From Clostridia bacterium (GTDB lineage Bacteria; Bacillota_A; Clostridia; Christensenellales; Aristaeellaceae), in contig BNUH01000021.1 in NCBI GenBank assembly GCA_025997215.1, forward strand, positions 1-43,713: a stretch of 43,713 nucleotides of DNA. The letters are read 5' to 3'. Positions 1 through 8,613 of the stretch are shown here, piece by piece; positions within the stretch are counted from its first letter, which is position 1, and each line of letters starts with the position of its first letter. The notes below the pieces were generated by a model. It was not told the DNA's origin. It saw nothing but the letters and a program-made list of their open reading frames with translations, and searched no databases. A program made the translations under genes and the position numbers.

Positions 1-424
1 ACCTGGATCGTTACCAAATACAGTTGCTTTAGCAGCGCATCCTCGCTGACAAACGCGCCTTTGGTCTTGGTTACCTTGCGCAGCTGGCGATTGAAGTTCT
101 CGATCGCGTTGGTCGTGTAGATGATCCGCCGAACTTCTTCCGGATACCTGAACATTGTCGCCAGTTCATCCCAATTGGAACGCCATGATTGTATCGCTGA
201 CGGGTACTTTTTCCCCCATGCAGCCTCCAACGCGTCCAGCGCTTCCAATGCGGATTCTTCACTCGGCGCTTGGTATATGGGCTTCAAACCTGCTGTAAAC
301 GCCTTGATATCCTTATACGATACGTATTTTGTCGACGCCCGTATCTGGTGGATTATACACCGCTGCACATCGGTCTTGGGAAATACTGCTGCCACAGCAT
401 CCGAAAATCCTGTCAATATGGCAT
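1..424 (-). pseudogene. IS256-family (mutator type) transposase fragment
   Basis: Reading leftwards from about 424, an uninterrupted frame gives the middle part of an IS256-family transposase: LTGFSDAVAAVFPKTDVQRC, then CIIHQIRASTKYV, and later YTTNAIENFNRQLRKVTKTK. The last block is the highly conserved region around the third acidic residue of this DDE family. The frame runs off the left edge, so the C-terminus is outside the window. Upstream of residue LTGF the match stops abruptly; the frame continues only about 20 codons to a stop without a start codon, so the N-terminal half, with the first catalytic Asp, is missing. I therefore call it a decayed remnant. The family assignment is firm; the exact break point is approximate. 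Confidence 0.85.
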
Positions 425-511
425 GTTTATGGAAACACCACAAAAGATGAAACTGAGCCGTAGATTATGTTGCATGTTTATGATCATAGTCGTATCATAG
501 ATTAACGGCAA

Positions 512-661
512 GAGTTCGTGACGGTTTGGGTTTAGAACTCGTCTGTCAATATGAGATCGCTTCCGCGACGCACCGCTAATTGTCTACCGCATGCGCGGAA
601 AAGGACGCATAGTAAAATGAGTTAAAGGCGGAAGCGGCGCCGTATTTGAGGAGGATGACAC
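512..661 (+). ncRNA. Candidate structured leader / bridge-RNA remnant of IS110 element
   Basis: The non-coding stretch before the IS110 transposase start can fold: GAGTTC (512-517) pairs with GAACTC (535-540), the nine-base arms CGCTTCCGC (559-567) and GCGGAAGCG (628-636) are perfect complements, and CCGCATGCGCGG sits between them. IS110-group elements are known to encode a bridge RNA in the non-coding end flanking the transposase gene. That this stretch is such an RNA is inference from position and pairing only. The element is truncated, so it would be a remnant. Confidence 0.3.
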
Positions 662-792
662 ATGGAGGTTAAATACGCGTGCTGTTGCGGAATTGATGTA
701 CACAAAAAGATGGTCGTTGCAACGTTGCGCAAGGGACGGCGTAATGAGACACGACAGTTCAGCACCATGACAACCAAACTACGTGAACTGAC
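662..792 (+). pseudogene. IS110-family transposase, N-terminal fragment
   Basis: The start ATG at 662 follows a strong GAGGAGG site. The first ~43 codons read like the N-terminus of an IS110/IS1111 DEDD transposase: GIDVHKKMVVATLRKG, with the conserved first Asp of the RuvC-like fold in GIDVHKK, then a FSTMTTKLREL stretch typical of the family. Homology ends near 792, where the sequence switches to the antisense of another transposase, so the gene has lost about 90% of its length and cannot be functional. The frame stays open to 1111, but that part is a shadow of the opposite-strand gene. Confidence 0.8.
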
Positions 793-1610
793 ACCACGAC
801 CATCCTTCCTAATCCATAGTCCGCATGCAGACGTCTCATCACAGGTATCATCGTTTCACAGTCGTTGGTATTTCCTGGAAACAGCGAATACGTTATGGGT
901 ATGCCATCGCCATCCATTAGCAGTCCCATTTGTATTATCGGGTCAGGTCTATATTCCTTGGATACACCTTTCTTGCGCAGATTATCCTGCTCATCTATCT
1001 CAAAGTAATAGTTTGTCACATCATAATACACTCGCGATAAGTTGCGCGGTTTCTCTTTTTCGATCCTATTATGCACATACTTTACAAGAGAGTTTTTCAG
1101 CGTTGATATAAACCCCAGTGAGTGATATATATCATCAAGAGTAAAATCACTCTTGTCAAAGTACATATCTTTCCCTTCATAAGTCTTTTTCTTTGACCCT
1201 GGAAACAATATCCGTGAATATACCAACAGTCTCACAATGCTGTTCAGGTCATATTTGACATCTAGTTTCCGTGCTTGGTTGGTAAAGAACTGATCCAACC
1301 CCAAATCACGATACAGCATGGATAACGGAGCGTATCCCAGTAGCTTATTATACGAAACGCTCTCAGACAGCCTTTCGTTTGAGTGTATAGCAACTTTGTC
1401 CGCAGTCTGCTCGCAGGCGGCTGCGCGTTTCATTTCCTCGAGTATGCGCATCCCGAACGCGACTGGGTCGCCGTTTATCTTCGCTAACGAATCAGCGTAA
1501 CCCAGCGAACGCAGGGTACGTGTTTTGACCTTCTTAGTGACAGGATCGCGGTAACCTTCGACGATGGACAGATACAACCGTCTGTTAGACAGTCCCTTGT
1601 GAAGCCGCAT
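793..1610 (-). pseudogene. IS1634-type (IS4 superfamily) transposase, 3'-truncated
   Basis: The start ATG at 1610 has an AGGAGG site directly upstream on the minus strand. The ~270 residues are the N-terminal half of an IS1634-type transposase: an N-terminal LYLSIVEGYRDP block, RTLRSLGYADSL, YYDVTNYYFEID (the first catalytic Asp region, D-V-T-N-Y-Y-F) and GLLMDGDGIPITYSLFPGN. After GLGRMVVV, where family members continue with a VADKG-like second catalytic block, the frame enters antisense IS110 sequence and stops at 759. The C-terminal half with the remaining catalytic residues is missing, so the protein should be inactive. The shared break with the IS110 fragment at about 792 indicates one deletion or recombination event joining both elements. 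Confidence 0.8.
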
Positions 1611-1824
1611 ACACTTGCCTCCTGAGTATATCTGGGACTATTATACCACAGTCTCGTACAATCCGCAACTAAAATATTCAACAATTTGACAAGAAAATTC
1701 GTCTGATTTTCCTTGCTGTTGTTGGATTTTGGGGCTGCTTTGGGGTGTGAATGCCTGCCGAATTAGGGTTAAAAAATCAACTGTAGTTAGGAGTAAATTA
1801 TGAGTTCATAATCATATTTAGCGA

Positions 1825-3411
1825 TTGTATTCCATCGCCGATTATGTTAGAATAAGGGTGGTGGAGAATGGGCTGAATGAGGGATGGGGTATAAGAGTGG
1901 CAGCGGAGCATCAGGATATCGTAGTACCAGCCATTTTACCAGTGTATGATGATCTGGTATTCAAGCGTCTGCTTACCCATACTGACGCGCACAATGTGCT
2001 TCGGTTTGTTATATCCGCCTTGCTAAACCGAACAGTTACTCAGGTAACAATTCGCAGCAATGAGACACCAAAAGAGGATAAAGACCAAAAGGATGAAAAA
2101 TTCGATGTAAACTGTAGAACTGATACCGGCGATCAGGTTGCTATGGAAATGCAGGCTGACCCTATGAAAGGCGATAGTTCATTAAACGATCATAGCATCA
2201 TCATTGGCCGAGCAGTGTTTGGTATGTGTGATCTATACGCTTCCCAGCAGGGAAGTGGTTTGACATACGGAACATTGCTGCGAGCTTATCAAACCACTTT
2301 CTTGGGGTATACGATCTTCCCGAACCGTAAACACTATGAACGCCGGATGGTATATAAGTTTGGTAACTCTGTTGCTATCGAAGAAGGGTTTGTTCGGCAA
2401 TACTATCTTGAGAATAACGAAGAACAAAACTTACAGCTCATGGAAGTGGCAAGAGATACATGGCTGAATGAGGGATGGGGTATAAGAGTGGCAGCGGAGC
2501 ATCAGGATATCGTAGTACCAGCCATTTTACCAGTGTATGATGATCTGGTATTCAAGCGTCTGCTTACCCATACTGACGCGCACAATGTGCTTCGGTTTGT
2601 TATATCCGCCTTGCTAAACCGAACAGTTACTCAGGTAACAATTCGCAGCAATGAGACACCAAAAGAGGATAAAGACCAAAAGGATGAAAAATTCGATGTA
2701 AACTGTAGAACTGATACCGGCGATCAGGTTGCTATGGAAATGCAGGCTGACCCTATGAAAGGCGATAGTTCATTAAACGATCATAGCATCATCATTGGCC
2801 GAGCAGTGTTTGGTATGTGTGATCTATACGCTTCCCAGCAGGGAAGTGGTTTGACATACGGAACATTGCTGCGAGCTTATCAAACCACTTTCTTGGGGTA
2901 TACGATCTTCCCGAACCGTAAACACTATGAACGCCGCTTGCTGTTAAGAGATGAGGATGGGGAAAAGCTCAACGACGATATAGGTATAATTTTTATAGAA
3001 TTGTCTAAGATTAATGATGTGCTGCAGAAAAAGGTTAAGGATATGACTCGGATCGAAGCCTGGGTATCGTTTATGGTGACGGCTAACAATCCGAAGTATA
3101 AAGATAAGCTGAGAGAGCTGATCAAAGAGTGGGAGGAATTGAGCGTGGCATATGAGCTGTTGACAACCATGAGCAGGGACGAAAATGAGCGTGCGCTGTA
3201 CCGCTCTCGTCGGATGGCTCAAATGGATAGGAATAGCCAGTTTGCGGCGGTTAAGGCTGAAGGCATAGGGATTGGCGAGCAGCGAGGGTTGGAGAAGGGC
3301 GAGCAGAAAGCCGCCAAAGCTATGCATAAGCTAGGTATTCCTTTAGTAACTATAGCCAGTGAGTTGGATCGTCCGGAGGGTATCATCCAGCAGTGGATTG
3401 CTCAAAAATAG
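1825..3411 (+). CDS. Rpn-family PD-(D/E)XK nuclease/putative transposase with internal duplication
   Basis: The 528-residue frame encodes the PDDEXK_2 / Rpn (recombination-promoting nuclease) type of protein: ILPVYDDLVFKRLL at the N-terminus, the nuclease core FDVNCRTDTGDQVAMEMQ (Asp plus E-x-Q in place of the usual E-x-K), a middle LRDEDGEKLNDDIGIIFIEL region, and a helical C-terminal tail with GIGEQRGLEKGEQKAAKAM. The N-terminal ~158 codons occur twice, separated by 39 unrelated codons (VYKFGNSVAIEEGF...), so the first nuclease core lacks its C-terminal half. Normal members are about 300 residues, matching only the second copy plus tail. The TTG start at 1825 is uncertain; GTG 1897, or a start within the second copy, is equally possible. 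Whether the long form is made is unknown. It lies among IS remnants and is AT-richer than the genes from 3.7 kb on. Confidence 0.7.
   Translation: MYSIADYVRIRVVENGLNEGWGIRVAAEHQDIVVPAILPVYDDLVFKRLLTHTDAHNVLRFVISALLNRTVTQVTIRSNETPKEDKDQKDEKFDVNCRTDTGDQVAMEMQADPMKGDSSLNDHSIIIGRAVFGMCDLYASQQGSGLTYGTLLRAYQTTFLGYTIFPNRKHYERRMVYKFGNSVAIEEGFVRQYYLENNEEQNLQLMEVARDTWLNEGWGIRVAAEHQDIVVPAILPVYDDLVFKRLLTHTDAHNVLRFVISALLNRTVTQVTIRSNETPKEDKDQKDEKFDVNCRTDTGDQVAMEMQADPMKGDSSLNDHSIIIGRAVFGMCDLYASQQGSGLTYGTLLRAYQTTFLGYTIFPNRKHYERRLLLRDEDGEKLNDDIGIIFIELSKINDVLQKKVKDMTRIEAWVSFMVTANNPKYKDKLRELIKEWEELSVAYELLTTMSRDENERALYRSRRMAQMDRNSQFAAVKAEGIGIGEQRGLEKGEQKAAKAMHKLGIPLVTIASELDRPEGIIQQWIAQK
1871..2345 (+). repeat. 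Direct repeat copy 1 (475 bp)
   Basis: By eye this stretch matches 2462-2936 base for base. The offset is 591 bp (197 codons), so the duplication is in frame. It covers the Rpn nuclease core. Confidence 0.9.
2462..2936 (+). repeat. Direct repeat copy 2 (475 bp)
   Basis: Second copy of the 1871-2345 repeat, followed by the normal C-terminal half of the Rpn protein. The 116-bp linker 2346-2461 is unique, so this is not a simple tandem duplication of a single unit. The absence of visible differences points to a recent event, gene conversion, or an assembly artefact. Confidence 0.9.
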
Positions 3412-3416
3412 CTATG

Positions 3417-3440
3417 AGCCGCTCATCACTGGGCGGCTTT
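3417..3440 (+). terminator. Weak terminator-like hairpin after Rpn gene
   Basis: AGCCGC (3417-3422) pairs with GCGGCT (3433-3438), followed by only a short TT tract, a few bases after the stop codon of the nuclease gene. It fits an intrinsic terminator but is weak. Confidence 0.3.
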
Positions 3441-3718
3441 ACTAACTAAAATTGATTTTATGGCATTGAACTATTTATATCTAGTTTAAAGGCCACAACA
3501 CCTAAATTTCATTGAATCTTGCCTATATAGATCAATTTGTAGAAAATGTCAAGGGATAAACACAAAATTTATTTTCCATCTTACTCCATCTTGCTCCATA
3601 ACTGTAACCAACTGTAAACGCACTGTAAACCCTTTCCCATTTTAAGGGTGGATTAAGATTGGGATGGTAGGATAGTCCCATCGGATGGAATTATTGAATG
3701 GAATTGGAGGTGATGCGG
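3441..3718 (+). promoter_or_regulatory. Leader of the permease/adaptor operon with three ACTGTAA direct repeats
   Basis: This non-coding stretch separates the mobile-element remnants from the transporter operon. ACTGTAA occurs at 3601-3607, 3611-3617 and 3622-3628, that is with 10- and 11-bp periods on one face of the helix. OmpR/PhoB-type regulators bind such direct repeats, and an OmpR-type regulator is encoded downstream at 10687. Just before them CCATCTTRCT is also repeated (about 3577-3595). No clear -35 is visible, and a -10 could lie around 3638-3646, as expected for an activated promoter. The stretch 3441-3560 is AT-rich with nothing else recognisable. Linking the repeats to this regulator is inference. 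Confidence 0.5.
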
Positions 3719-4660
3719 ATGGATGTGACGCTGCCCCTTGGCCGCCACGGAAAACGTCGGCGGAAAGGAGTTTATAAAAAAATTTATAAGAGGATTCATA
3801 AGTCGGAGCTTCGTCAAGGCTTGGTGGGGGTATTGTTTGTGCTGCCCAGCCTTGCGGGATGCCTGGTGTTCGTGATAATCCCATTCGCGGACGCGCTGAA
3901 GCGGTCGGTGACGAATGGGTTCACCGGGGCGTTCGCGGGGCTGGAATATTACCGGGAGATATTCACAAACGCGTCGTTTATGACGGCGATTCAGAATACA
4001 GGCCGCTTTATCGCGCTGTGTGTGCCGCTGCTGGTAGGGATGTCGCTGGGCCTTGCGCTGCTGCTGACCAAGCCCGTATGGGGACGCGGCGCGCTGCGGG
4101 TTTCGTTCCTGCTGCCTATGGCAATCCCGGTGGCCTCGCTCGCGCTGCTGTGGCAGCTAATATTCAACAAGGCTGGGCTGATGAATAACGTCCTCCAGGC
4201 CATCGGCGTCAGCCCTGTCGATTGGATGCGAACCGACTGGGCGCTCGGATGCCTGGTGATCAGCTACTTATGGAAGAATGTCGGTTATGATATGGTACTG
4301 TTTATAGCGGGGTTGGGCGGAATCTCGCCTTCATTATATGAGGCGGCGTCGGTGGATGGCGCGGATGGCTGGACCCAATTCACCAAGATTACCCTGCCAT
4401 GCCTGAAACCGACCCTCTTCACTGTCGTAGTACTGTCACTGCTGGGTACGTTCAAGGCGTACCGCGAGGCGTACTTGGTGGCGGGCAGTTATCCGCAAGG
4501 GAGTATATACCTGATCCAGCACACGCTGAATAACTGGTTCAACCAGCTGGAGATTGAACGCCTGTCGGCGGCGGCAATCGTGACTGCGCTAGTGATACTG
4601 GCGCTGGTTGCGGCGCTAAACTACACATGGCGGTTGGACGCGGACAAGGGGGCAAACTGA
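3719..4660 (+). CDS. CUT1-type ABC transporter permease (MalF/UgpA-like)
   Basis: Inner-membrane subunit of a carbohydrate-type ABC importer. I place the start at ATG 3719, because GGAGG (3706-3710) lies eight bases before it and inside the longer frame that begins at 3698. The N-terminus is strongly basic, with about six membrane helices following, starting with GVLFVLPSLAGCLVFVIIP. The cytoplasmic EAA loop, which contacts the ATPase, is clear near residue 208: EAASVDGADGWTQF followed by ITLPCLKPT. The stop overlaps the start of the second permease (ATGA), as for partner subunits. The substrate is unknown; the partner binding protein is probably the propeller fusion at 8285. No ATPase gene is nearby, so a shared one is needed. 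Confidence 0.9.
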   Translation: MDVTLPLGRHGKRRRKGVYKKIYKRIHKSELRQGLVGVLFVLPSLAGCLVFVIIPFADALKRSVTNGFTGAFAGLEYYREIFTNASFMTAIQNTGRFIALCVPLLVGMSLGLALLLTKPVWGRGALRVSFLLPMAIPVASLALLWQLIFNKAGLMNNVLQAIGVSPVDWMRTDWALGCLVISYLWKNVGYDMVLFIAGLGGISPSLYEAASVDGADGWTQFTKITLPCLKPTLFTVVVLSLLGTFKAYREAYLVAGSYPQGSIYLIQHTLNNWFNQLEIERLSAAAIVTALVILALVAALNYTWRLDADKGAN

Positions 4661-5556
4661 TGTGCGGCTTTGGTGCAATGGCGGCGCGCGGGAGGTGGGG
4701 TTTGCGCACTCCAGTAATCCCCCGAATAATACGCACCATCCTGTTGTGGATGATAGCCGCGATAGTCCTACTGCCGCTGCTGATGACGTTGGGCGCGTCA
4801 TTCATGGGCAAGACAGAACTGCTGGAGAATATCTCGCCCGTGCTGTCCGGCGGTGCGGGCCGTGCGGATCTCCCGTTAATTTCGACGCTGCCCACGCTGA
4901 AGCAGTATGTAACGCTGCTGTTCGATTCGCCAAAATTCCTGTCGATGTTCTGGAACGCGGTGAATCTGGCGGTGTGGGTCGTTGCGGGCCAGGTTGTGGT
5001 TGGAACGCTGGCCGCGTGGGGATTCGCGCGGTACAGGTTTCCGATGCGCGACGGGCTGTTCATGGCTTATATAGCGCTGATGATGATGCCGTTCCAGGTC
5101 ACGCTGGTCCCCTCATACCTGGTCTTGGATCGGCTTAATTTGATAGATACGGCATGGTCTGTGATACTGCCTGGCATCTTCAATATGTTTGCAGTATTCC
5201 TCTTGCGGCAGTTCTTCCAGACAGTGCCGGGCGAGCTGCTCGAAGCGGGGCGGATCGACGGCGCGAGCGAGACGCGGGTATTCATCTCGGTCGGGCTGCC
5301 GCTGGGCGCGCCGGGGATCGCGTCGCTGTGCATCCTCAGCTTCCTGGATACGTGGAATCTGATCGAGCAGCCCATGACGTTCCTCAAGACCCAGGAGCAC
5401 TGGCCCATCGCGCTGTACCTGTCGAAGATTGGCGAAACGAACGTCGAGGTCGCGATGGCCGCATCCGTGCTGACGCTGCTGCCAACGCTGCTGTTATTCT
5501 TCTACTGTGAATCGTACCTGGTTCGCGGAATCCAGATGGCGGGCTTGAAGGAATGA
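4660..5556 (+). CDS. CUT1-type ABC transporter permease (MalG/UgpE-like)
   Basis: Second permease of the pair. The start ATG at 4660 overlaps the previous stop in an ATGA arrangement and has AAGGGGG upstream; a longer version from 4627 has no such site. It has about six membrane helices, beginning TILLWMIAAIVLLPLLMTL. Its extracytoplasmic loop is longer than usual after the first helix, as in MalG-type subunits. The EAA loop reads EAGRIDGASETRVF, with the second Ala replaced by Gly, and is followed by GLPLGAPG. The C-terminus YLVRGIQMAGLKE is the standard end of CUT1 permeases. Very likely a heterodimer with the preceding gene product. Confidence 0.9.
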   Translation: MCGFGAMAARGRWGLRTPVIPRIIRTILLWMIAAIVLLPLLMTLGASFMGKTELLENISPVLSGGAGRADLPLISTLPTLKQYVTLLFDSPKFLSMFWNAVNLAVWVVAGQVVVGTLAAWGFARYRFPMRDGLFMAYIALMMMPFQVTLVPSYLVLDRLNLIDTAWSVILPGIFNMFAVFLLRQFFQTVPGELLEAGRIDGASETRVFISVGLPLGAPGIASLCILSFLDTWNLIEQPMTFLKTQEHWPIALYLSKIGETNVEVAMAASVLTLLPTLLLFFYCESYLVRGIQMAGLKE

Positions 5557-5580
5557 TGGTTATGATGGAGGATAATGATT

Positions 5581-6837
5581 ATGGAGAACGTTGAAACCGG
5601 ACGATTCAACCAACATAACAGCGACGCGACGGATGCCGAAGGGCTTCGCGGCGCGAAGCTCCGTGGCCTTGCGGGTAAGGCGCTGGCGGTATTCCTAGCA
5701 TTGATGGCGCTGCTCACCTGGAGCGGGCGGATGCTGGAGGAGATGACCATCGCCGAGGTGACATCCGCCGCGCCACAACGCGGTTCGCTGGATAAGCAGA
5801 TCACGGCTACGGGCAAGCTGACCGCCGGGGTTACAATCCCCATCATACTGGACGATTCGGCACGCGTGACTGATGTGTACGTGACGGCGGGTTCGCTGGT
5901 GAACGCTGGCGACGCGCTATTCATGATGGATTATAACAAGCTGCTGGACTCGGCGAGTGATTCTGTCGAATCCGCGCAGCAGTCGGTGGATTGGGCGTTG
6001 GCGGACATGACCAGCATCGCCGCAAGCCAGGCGCAATCCCGTTGGAATAATCTGCAATCTATGAAGCAAGCGGTTGTAGACGCCAAGGATTCGGGCGACG
6101 CGGTTGCAATCACGGCGGCGCAGAACGCTTATGACTTGGAACGCGGCCGCTCCAACGCAGACAAGACCCAGCGGGAATTCATCCAAAAGGCAGAAACCTT
6201 AATGTCGGCGCGGGATGAACTGGCGAGGCTGGAGGCGCTGGTAGATTCAAACGGCATGCGCACTATAACTTCACCCGTGGACGGCAGTATCACCAGCATC
6301 AGTGTGAGCGTTGGCCAGGCGACGTCCGCGTCCGGGGTGTCGGCGATGGTGTGCGATCAATCGGCGGGGTTGGGTTTGACGGTGCAGGTCAGCGAGGATT
6401 CGGCGGCGGAGCTGGCTATCGGCGACACCGCTAGGATAACGGTGAGCGGCTCGGATTACAACGCGGCAATCAATTCGATAGCTTTGGCGGCGGATTCATC
6501 CGACAGGTACGACGTGGGGTTCGTGCTGGCTGGTGACGTGGGTACGGTCGGGCAGAGCGCGTCGGTCAGGATTACTAAACGCACCCAGAGTTATGACGTG
6601 ATCATCCCATTGAATGCGCTGTACTCTGACAGCGACGGGGATTACATATTCGTCATAGAGCAGAGCACGTCGTCACTGGGCGCGCGGGTGACGGTTCGGC
6701 GGGTGGATGTGTACATTACCGATCAGGACAGCGGGCGCGCCGCGCTTCAGACAGGCGCGGTCAGCCAGCGGGATCTGCTGGTAACGCGCAGTGACCGCTC
6801 GATTGTTGACGGGGATCGGGTGAGGGTTGCTAATTGA
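5581..6837 (+). CDS. HlyD/MacA-type membrane fusion (periplasmic adaptor) protein
   Basis: 418 residues starting at ATG 5581; GGAGG at 5567-5571 is nine bases away, while the ATG at 5575 is only three bases from it. One membrane anchor near residues 28-45 (LAVFLALMALLTW) follows a cytoplasmic N-terminus. The outside part has adaptor layout: a first lipoyl half (ARVTDVYVTAGSLVNAGDAL), a helical hairpin of about 100 residues rich in Ala/Gln/Asp, a second lipoyl half (ITSPVDGSITSISVSVGQ) and a beta-barrel region. In MacAB and RND systems such proteins bridge the inner-membrane pump to an outer channel; in monoderms they serve MacB-like exporters. The adjacent gene is MacB-like, so these two are the natural partners. 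Its place in an operon with importer permeases is unusual. Confidence 0.8.
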   Translation: MENVETGRFNQHNSDATDAEGLRGAKLRGLAGKALAVFLALMALLTWSGRMLEEMTIAEVTSAAPQRGSLDKQITATGKLTAGVTIPIILDDSARVTDVYVTAGSLVNAGDALFMMDYNKLLDSASDSVESAQQSVDWALADMTSIAASQAQSRWNNLQSMKQAVVDAKDSGDAVAITAAQNAYDLERGRSNADKTQREFIQKAETLMSARDELARLEALVDSNGMRTITSPVDGSITSISVSVGQATSASGVSAMVCDQSAGLGLTVQVSEDSAAELAIGDTARITVSGSDYNAAINSIALAADSSDRYDVGFVLAGDVGTVGQSASVRITKRTQSYDVIIPLNALYSDSDGDYIFVIEQSTSSLGARVTVRRVDVYITDQDSGRAALQTGAVSQRDLLVTRSDRSIVDGDRVRVAN

Positions 6838-6852
6838 CAGGAGGTGACGGTC

Positions 6853-8613
6853 TTGAAGCCAAAGTGGGCGCGCGCGTTTGCGTGGCTGGCTGTGGGATTG
6901 GTGTTGTGGTGCATGGCGTCTGGGGCGATGCGCGCCAGAGATAGCCAGTGGAATCCGGGTAGGGTCAGCTTCAGACCGAGTAGCGGCAGCTTTAACCTTA
7001 GCACATTGAAGTCGCTGCGCGAGGCTATCGCCGACGACACAAGTAACGCCGGCAAGGTAACGGGCTGGGCCGAGACGCTTTCGGCGGCGGTTAGTGTCAG
7101 TGCGACGGCGGCATCCTCGACGGTTGATACGCTCTGGGTGAATGGCGACGCTTCATTGGTATGGAATATGCCGCTGGTCAGCGGTAATTATCCCGTCGCA
7201 GACGACGCCGAGGGCATCGCCATCGACTCGAAGTCCGCGCTCTCGCTCTTCGGTTCAACCGACATAATCGGCCGCACGGTTACGGTCGGCGGCGTGGATT
7301 TGGTTGTGCGCGGGGTATTCGGCATACCGGAGGGCTTGAATTCGTTGGGCGTCGATCCTGGGCGAGGTTTGGCGGTTCGGGCGGCTGCCGACGACACGGC
7401 GTTAACTTCGCTGGAATTTTTGGTGCAGAGTTCTGGTTCGGACACGTCGGCGGTTGCGAAGGCTTGGATGCAGTCGGCGGGGGTCTCGACCAGCGGAACA
7501 TTCGACAGCCATAATGATACCCGCGTATTCGCTCGGTTGATGGAGTTGCTGCCCGCGCTGCTGCTGGCGCTATTCATACTGCTGGAGATATTGCGCGCGC
7601 TGCGGCTGCTATGGAGTGCAGAATTGAACGATTGGCACGCGTTAAAATCCAACCATACGATGCCCGATCGCGCGGCATGGAGCCTTATGGGATACTGGGC
7701 GTTGGGGTTGGTGGTGCTGGTCGGCGGCGCGCTGGCAGTCTGGTTGATGCTGCCGCCATTTGCGGGGCTGCCCGCCTCATACCTGCCTACGGCCTGGTCG
7801 GACTTCTCATTCTGGCCGGACTTGATTACCTCGAAACTGCAGTCGGCAGCACAGTGGGCCATGCAAGGTGTAACGCGTCCCGATCGCGCTTACCGCCTGA
7901 CATCCTGGTGGTGCATGGGATTGATCGCAGCGGCTGCTGCCTGTCTGATTCACAGCCGAAGCCTGATGATCCGCTCGGCTGCCTATGAATCCAAGCCCGT
8001 TCTCGAACCCACCATGTGGGGCGCGTTGGCTGTCGCGGCGTCGATGCCGTTGGGATTGTGGGCGGCGCGGTTTGCGAGGTGGGAAGCAAGCGTGCCTCCG
8101 GCGGCGGTTGTCATGGCTGCCGTATGGTGGCTGGCGATTGCCGCGCTCCGGGCCGGACGCGCCACGGATGCATACGCGGCGGCTGTCGCCGATCGGATTG
8201 TCTCGCGTTGGGCTGTGAATCCGTTGGAAATTATAGTCGAACCATCATTATCATTAAACAATAATAAAGAGGAGTTGATCACCAATGTTCAACGCAAACG
8301 CAGACAGATTCTCGATGTCGAACCGTTCGAAGCACCCGATCCGGTACAGAGTTTGGTCAATGATATTGGCGTGTTTATTAATACTGCCGCTCGCGCTCCC
8401 CGGTTCATCCCTGGCGGCGGAGGAGGAGACGAGTGTATCCCTGTACTCGGAGCGGCTGATATCATGCCCGGAAGGTTACTCGACGATAACAAGTATGTCC
8501 CTCGCGCCGGACGGCGCAATAACAGCGGCGGCCAAGGACTCAACCGGAGCGTGGTCGCTGCTGACCTGGCGGGACATCGGCGGCGACCCGGAGATATTAC
8601 CCCTAACGTTTGA
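6853..8613 (+). CDS. MacB-like multi-helix membrane protein without ATPase domain
   Basis: The start is TTG 6853, six bases after AGGAGGTG; the frame opens at GTG 6844. An N-terminal helix (residues ~8-25) is followed by an extracytoplasmic domain of ~200 residues resembling the MacB periplasmic core: AIDSKSALSLFGSTDIIGRT and VTVGGVDLVVRGVFGIPEG match the family's residue-kinase-like block. About five further helices follow (LLPALLLALFILLEIL, GYWALGLVVLVGGALAVWL and others). There is no Walker motif. The frame overlaps the next gene by 329 bases; that tail (codons past ~8264) is polar, Arg/Gly-rich and unlike a membrane protein. The true end may be near 8255-8264, where TAA triplets occur in both other frames, so a frameshift near there is possible. 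The match to the MacB core is my reading of motifs; moderate certainty. Confidence 0.6.
   Translation: MKPKWARAFAWLAVGLVLWCMASGAMRARDSQWNPGRVSFRPSSGSFNLSTLKSLREAIADDTSNAGKVTGWAETLSAAVSVSATAASSTVDTLWVNGDASLVWNMPLVSGNYPVADDAEGIAIDSKSALSLFGSTDIIGRTVTVGGVDLVVRGVFGIPEGLNSLGVDPGRGLAVRAAADDTALTSLEFLVQSSGSDTSAVAKAWMQSAGVSTSGTFDSHNDTRVFARLMELLPALLLALFILLEILRALRLLWSAELNDWHALKSNHTMPDRAAWSLMGYWALGLVVLVGGALAVWLMLPPFAGLPASYLPTAWSDFSFWPDLITSKLQSAAQWAMQGVTRPDRAYRLTSWWCMGLIAAAAACLIHSRSLMIRSAAYESKPVLEPTMWGALAVAASMPLGLWAARFARWEASVPPAAVVMAAVWWLAIAALRAGRATDAYAAAVADRIVSRWAVNPLEIIVEPSLSLNNNKEELITNVQRKRRQILDVEPFEAPDPVQSLVNDIGVFINTAARAPRFIPGGGGGDECIPVLGAADIMPGRLLDDNKYVPRAGRRNNSGGQGLNRSVVAADLAGHRRRPGDITPNV

Noticed and set aside
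3601..3628. Short repeats considered as a CRISPR array
   Set aside because: Units are only seven bases with 3-4 base gaps and no cas genes are present; they fit a regulator site.
3698..3718. Upstream start codons for the first permease
   Set aside because: The ribosome site GGAGG lies between 3698 and 3719, so only the later start is properly spaced.
7188..7862. 224-codon minus-strand frame
   Set aside because: Antisense to the MacB-like gene; Ser/Asn/Pro-rich composition typical of shadows in GC-rich genes.
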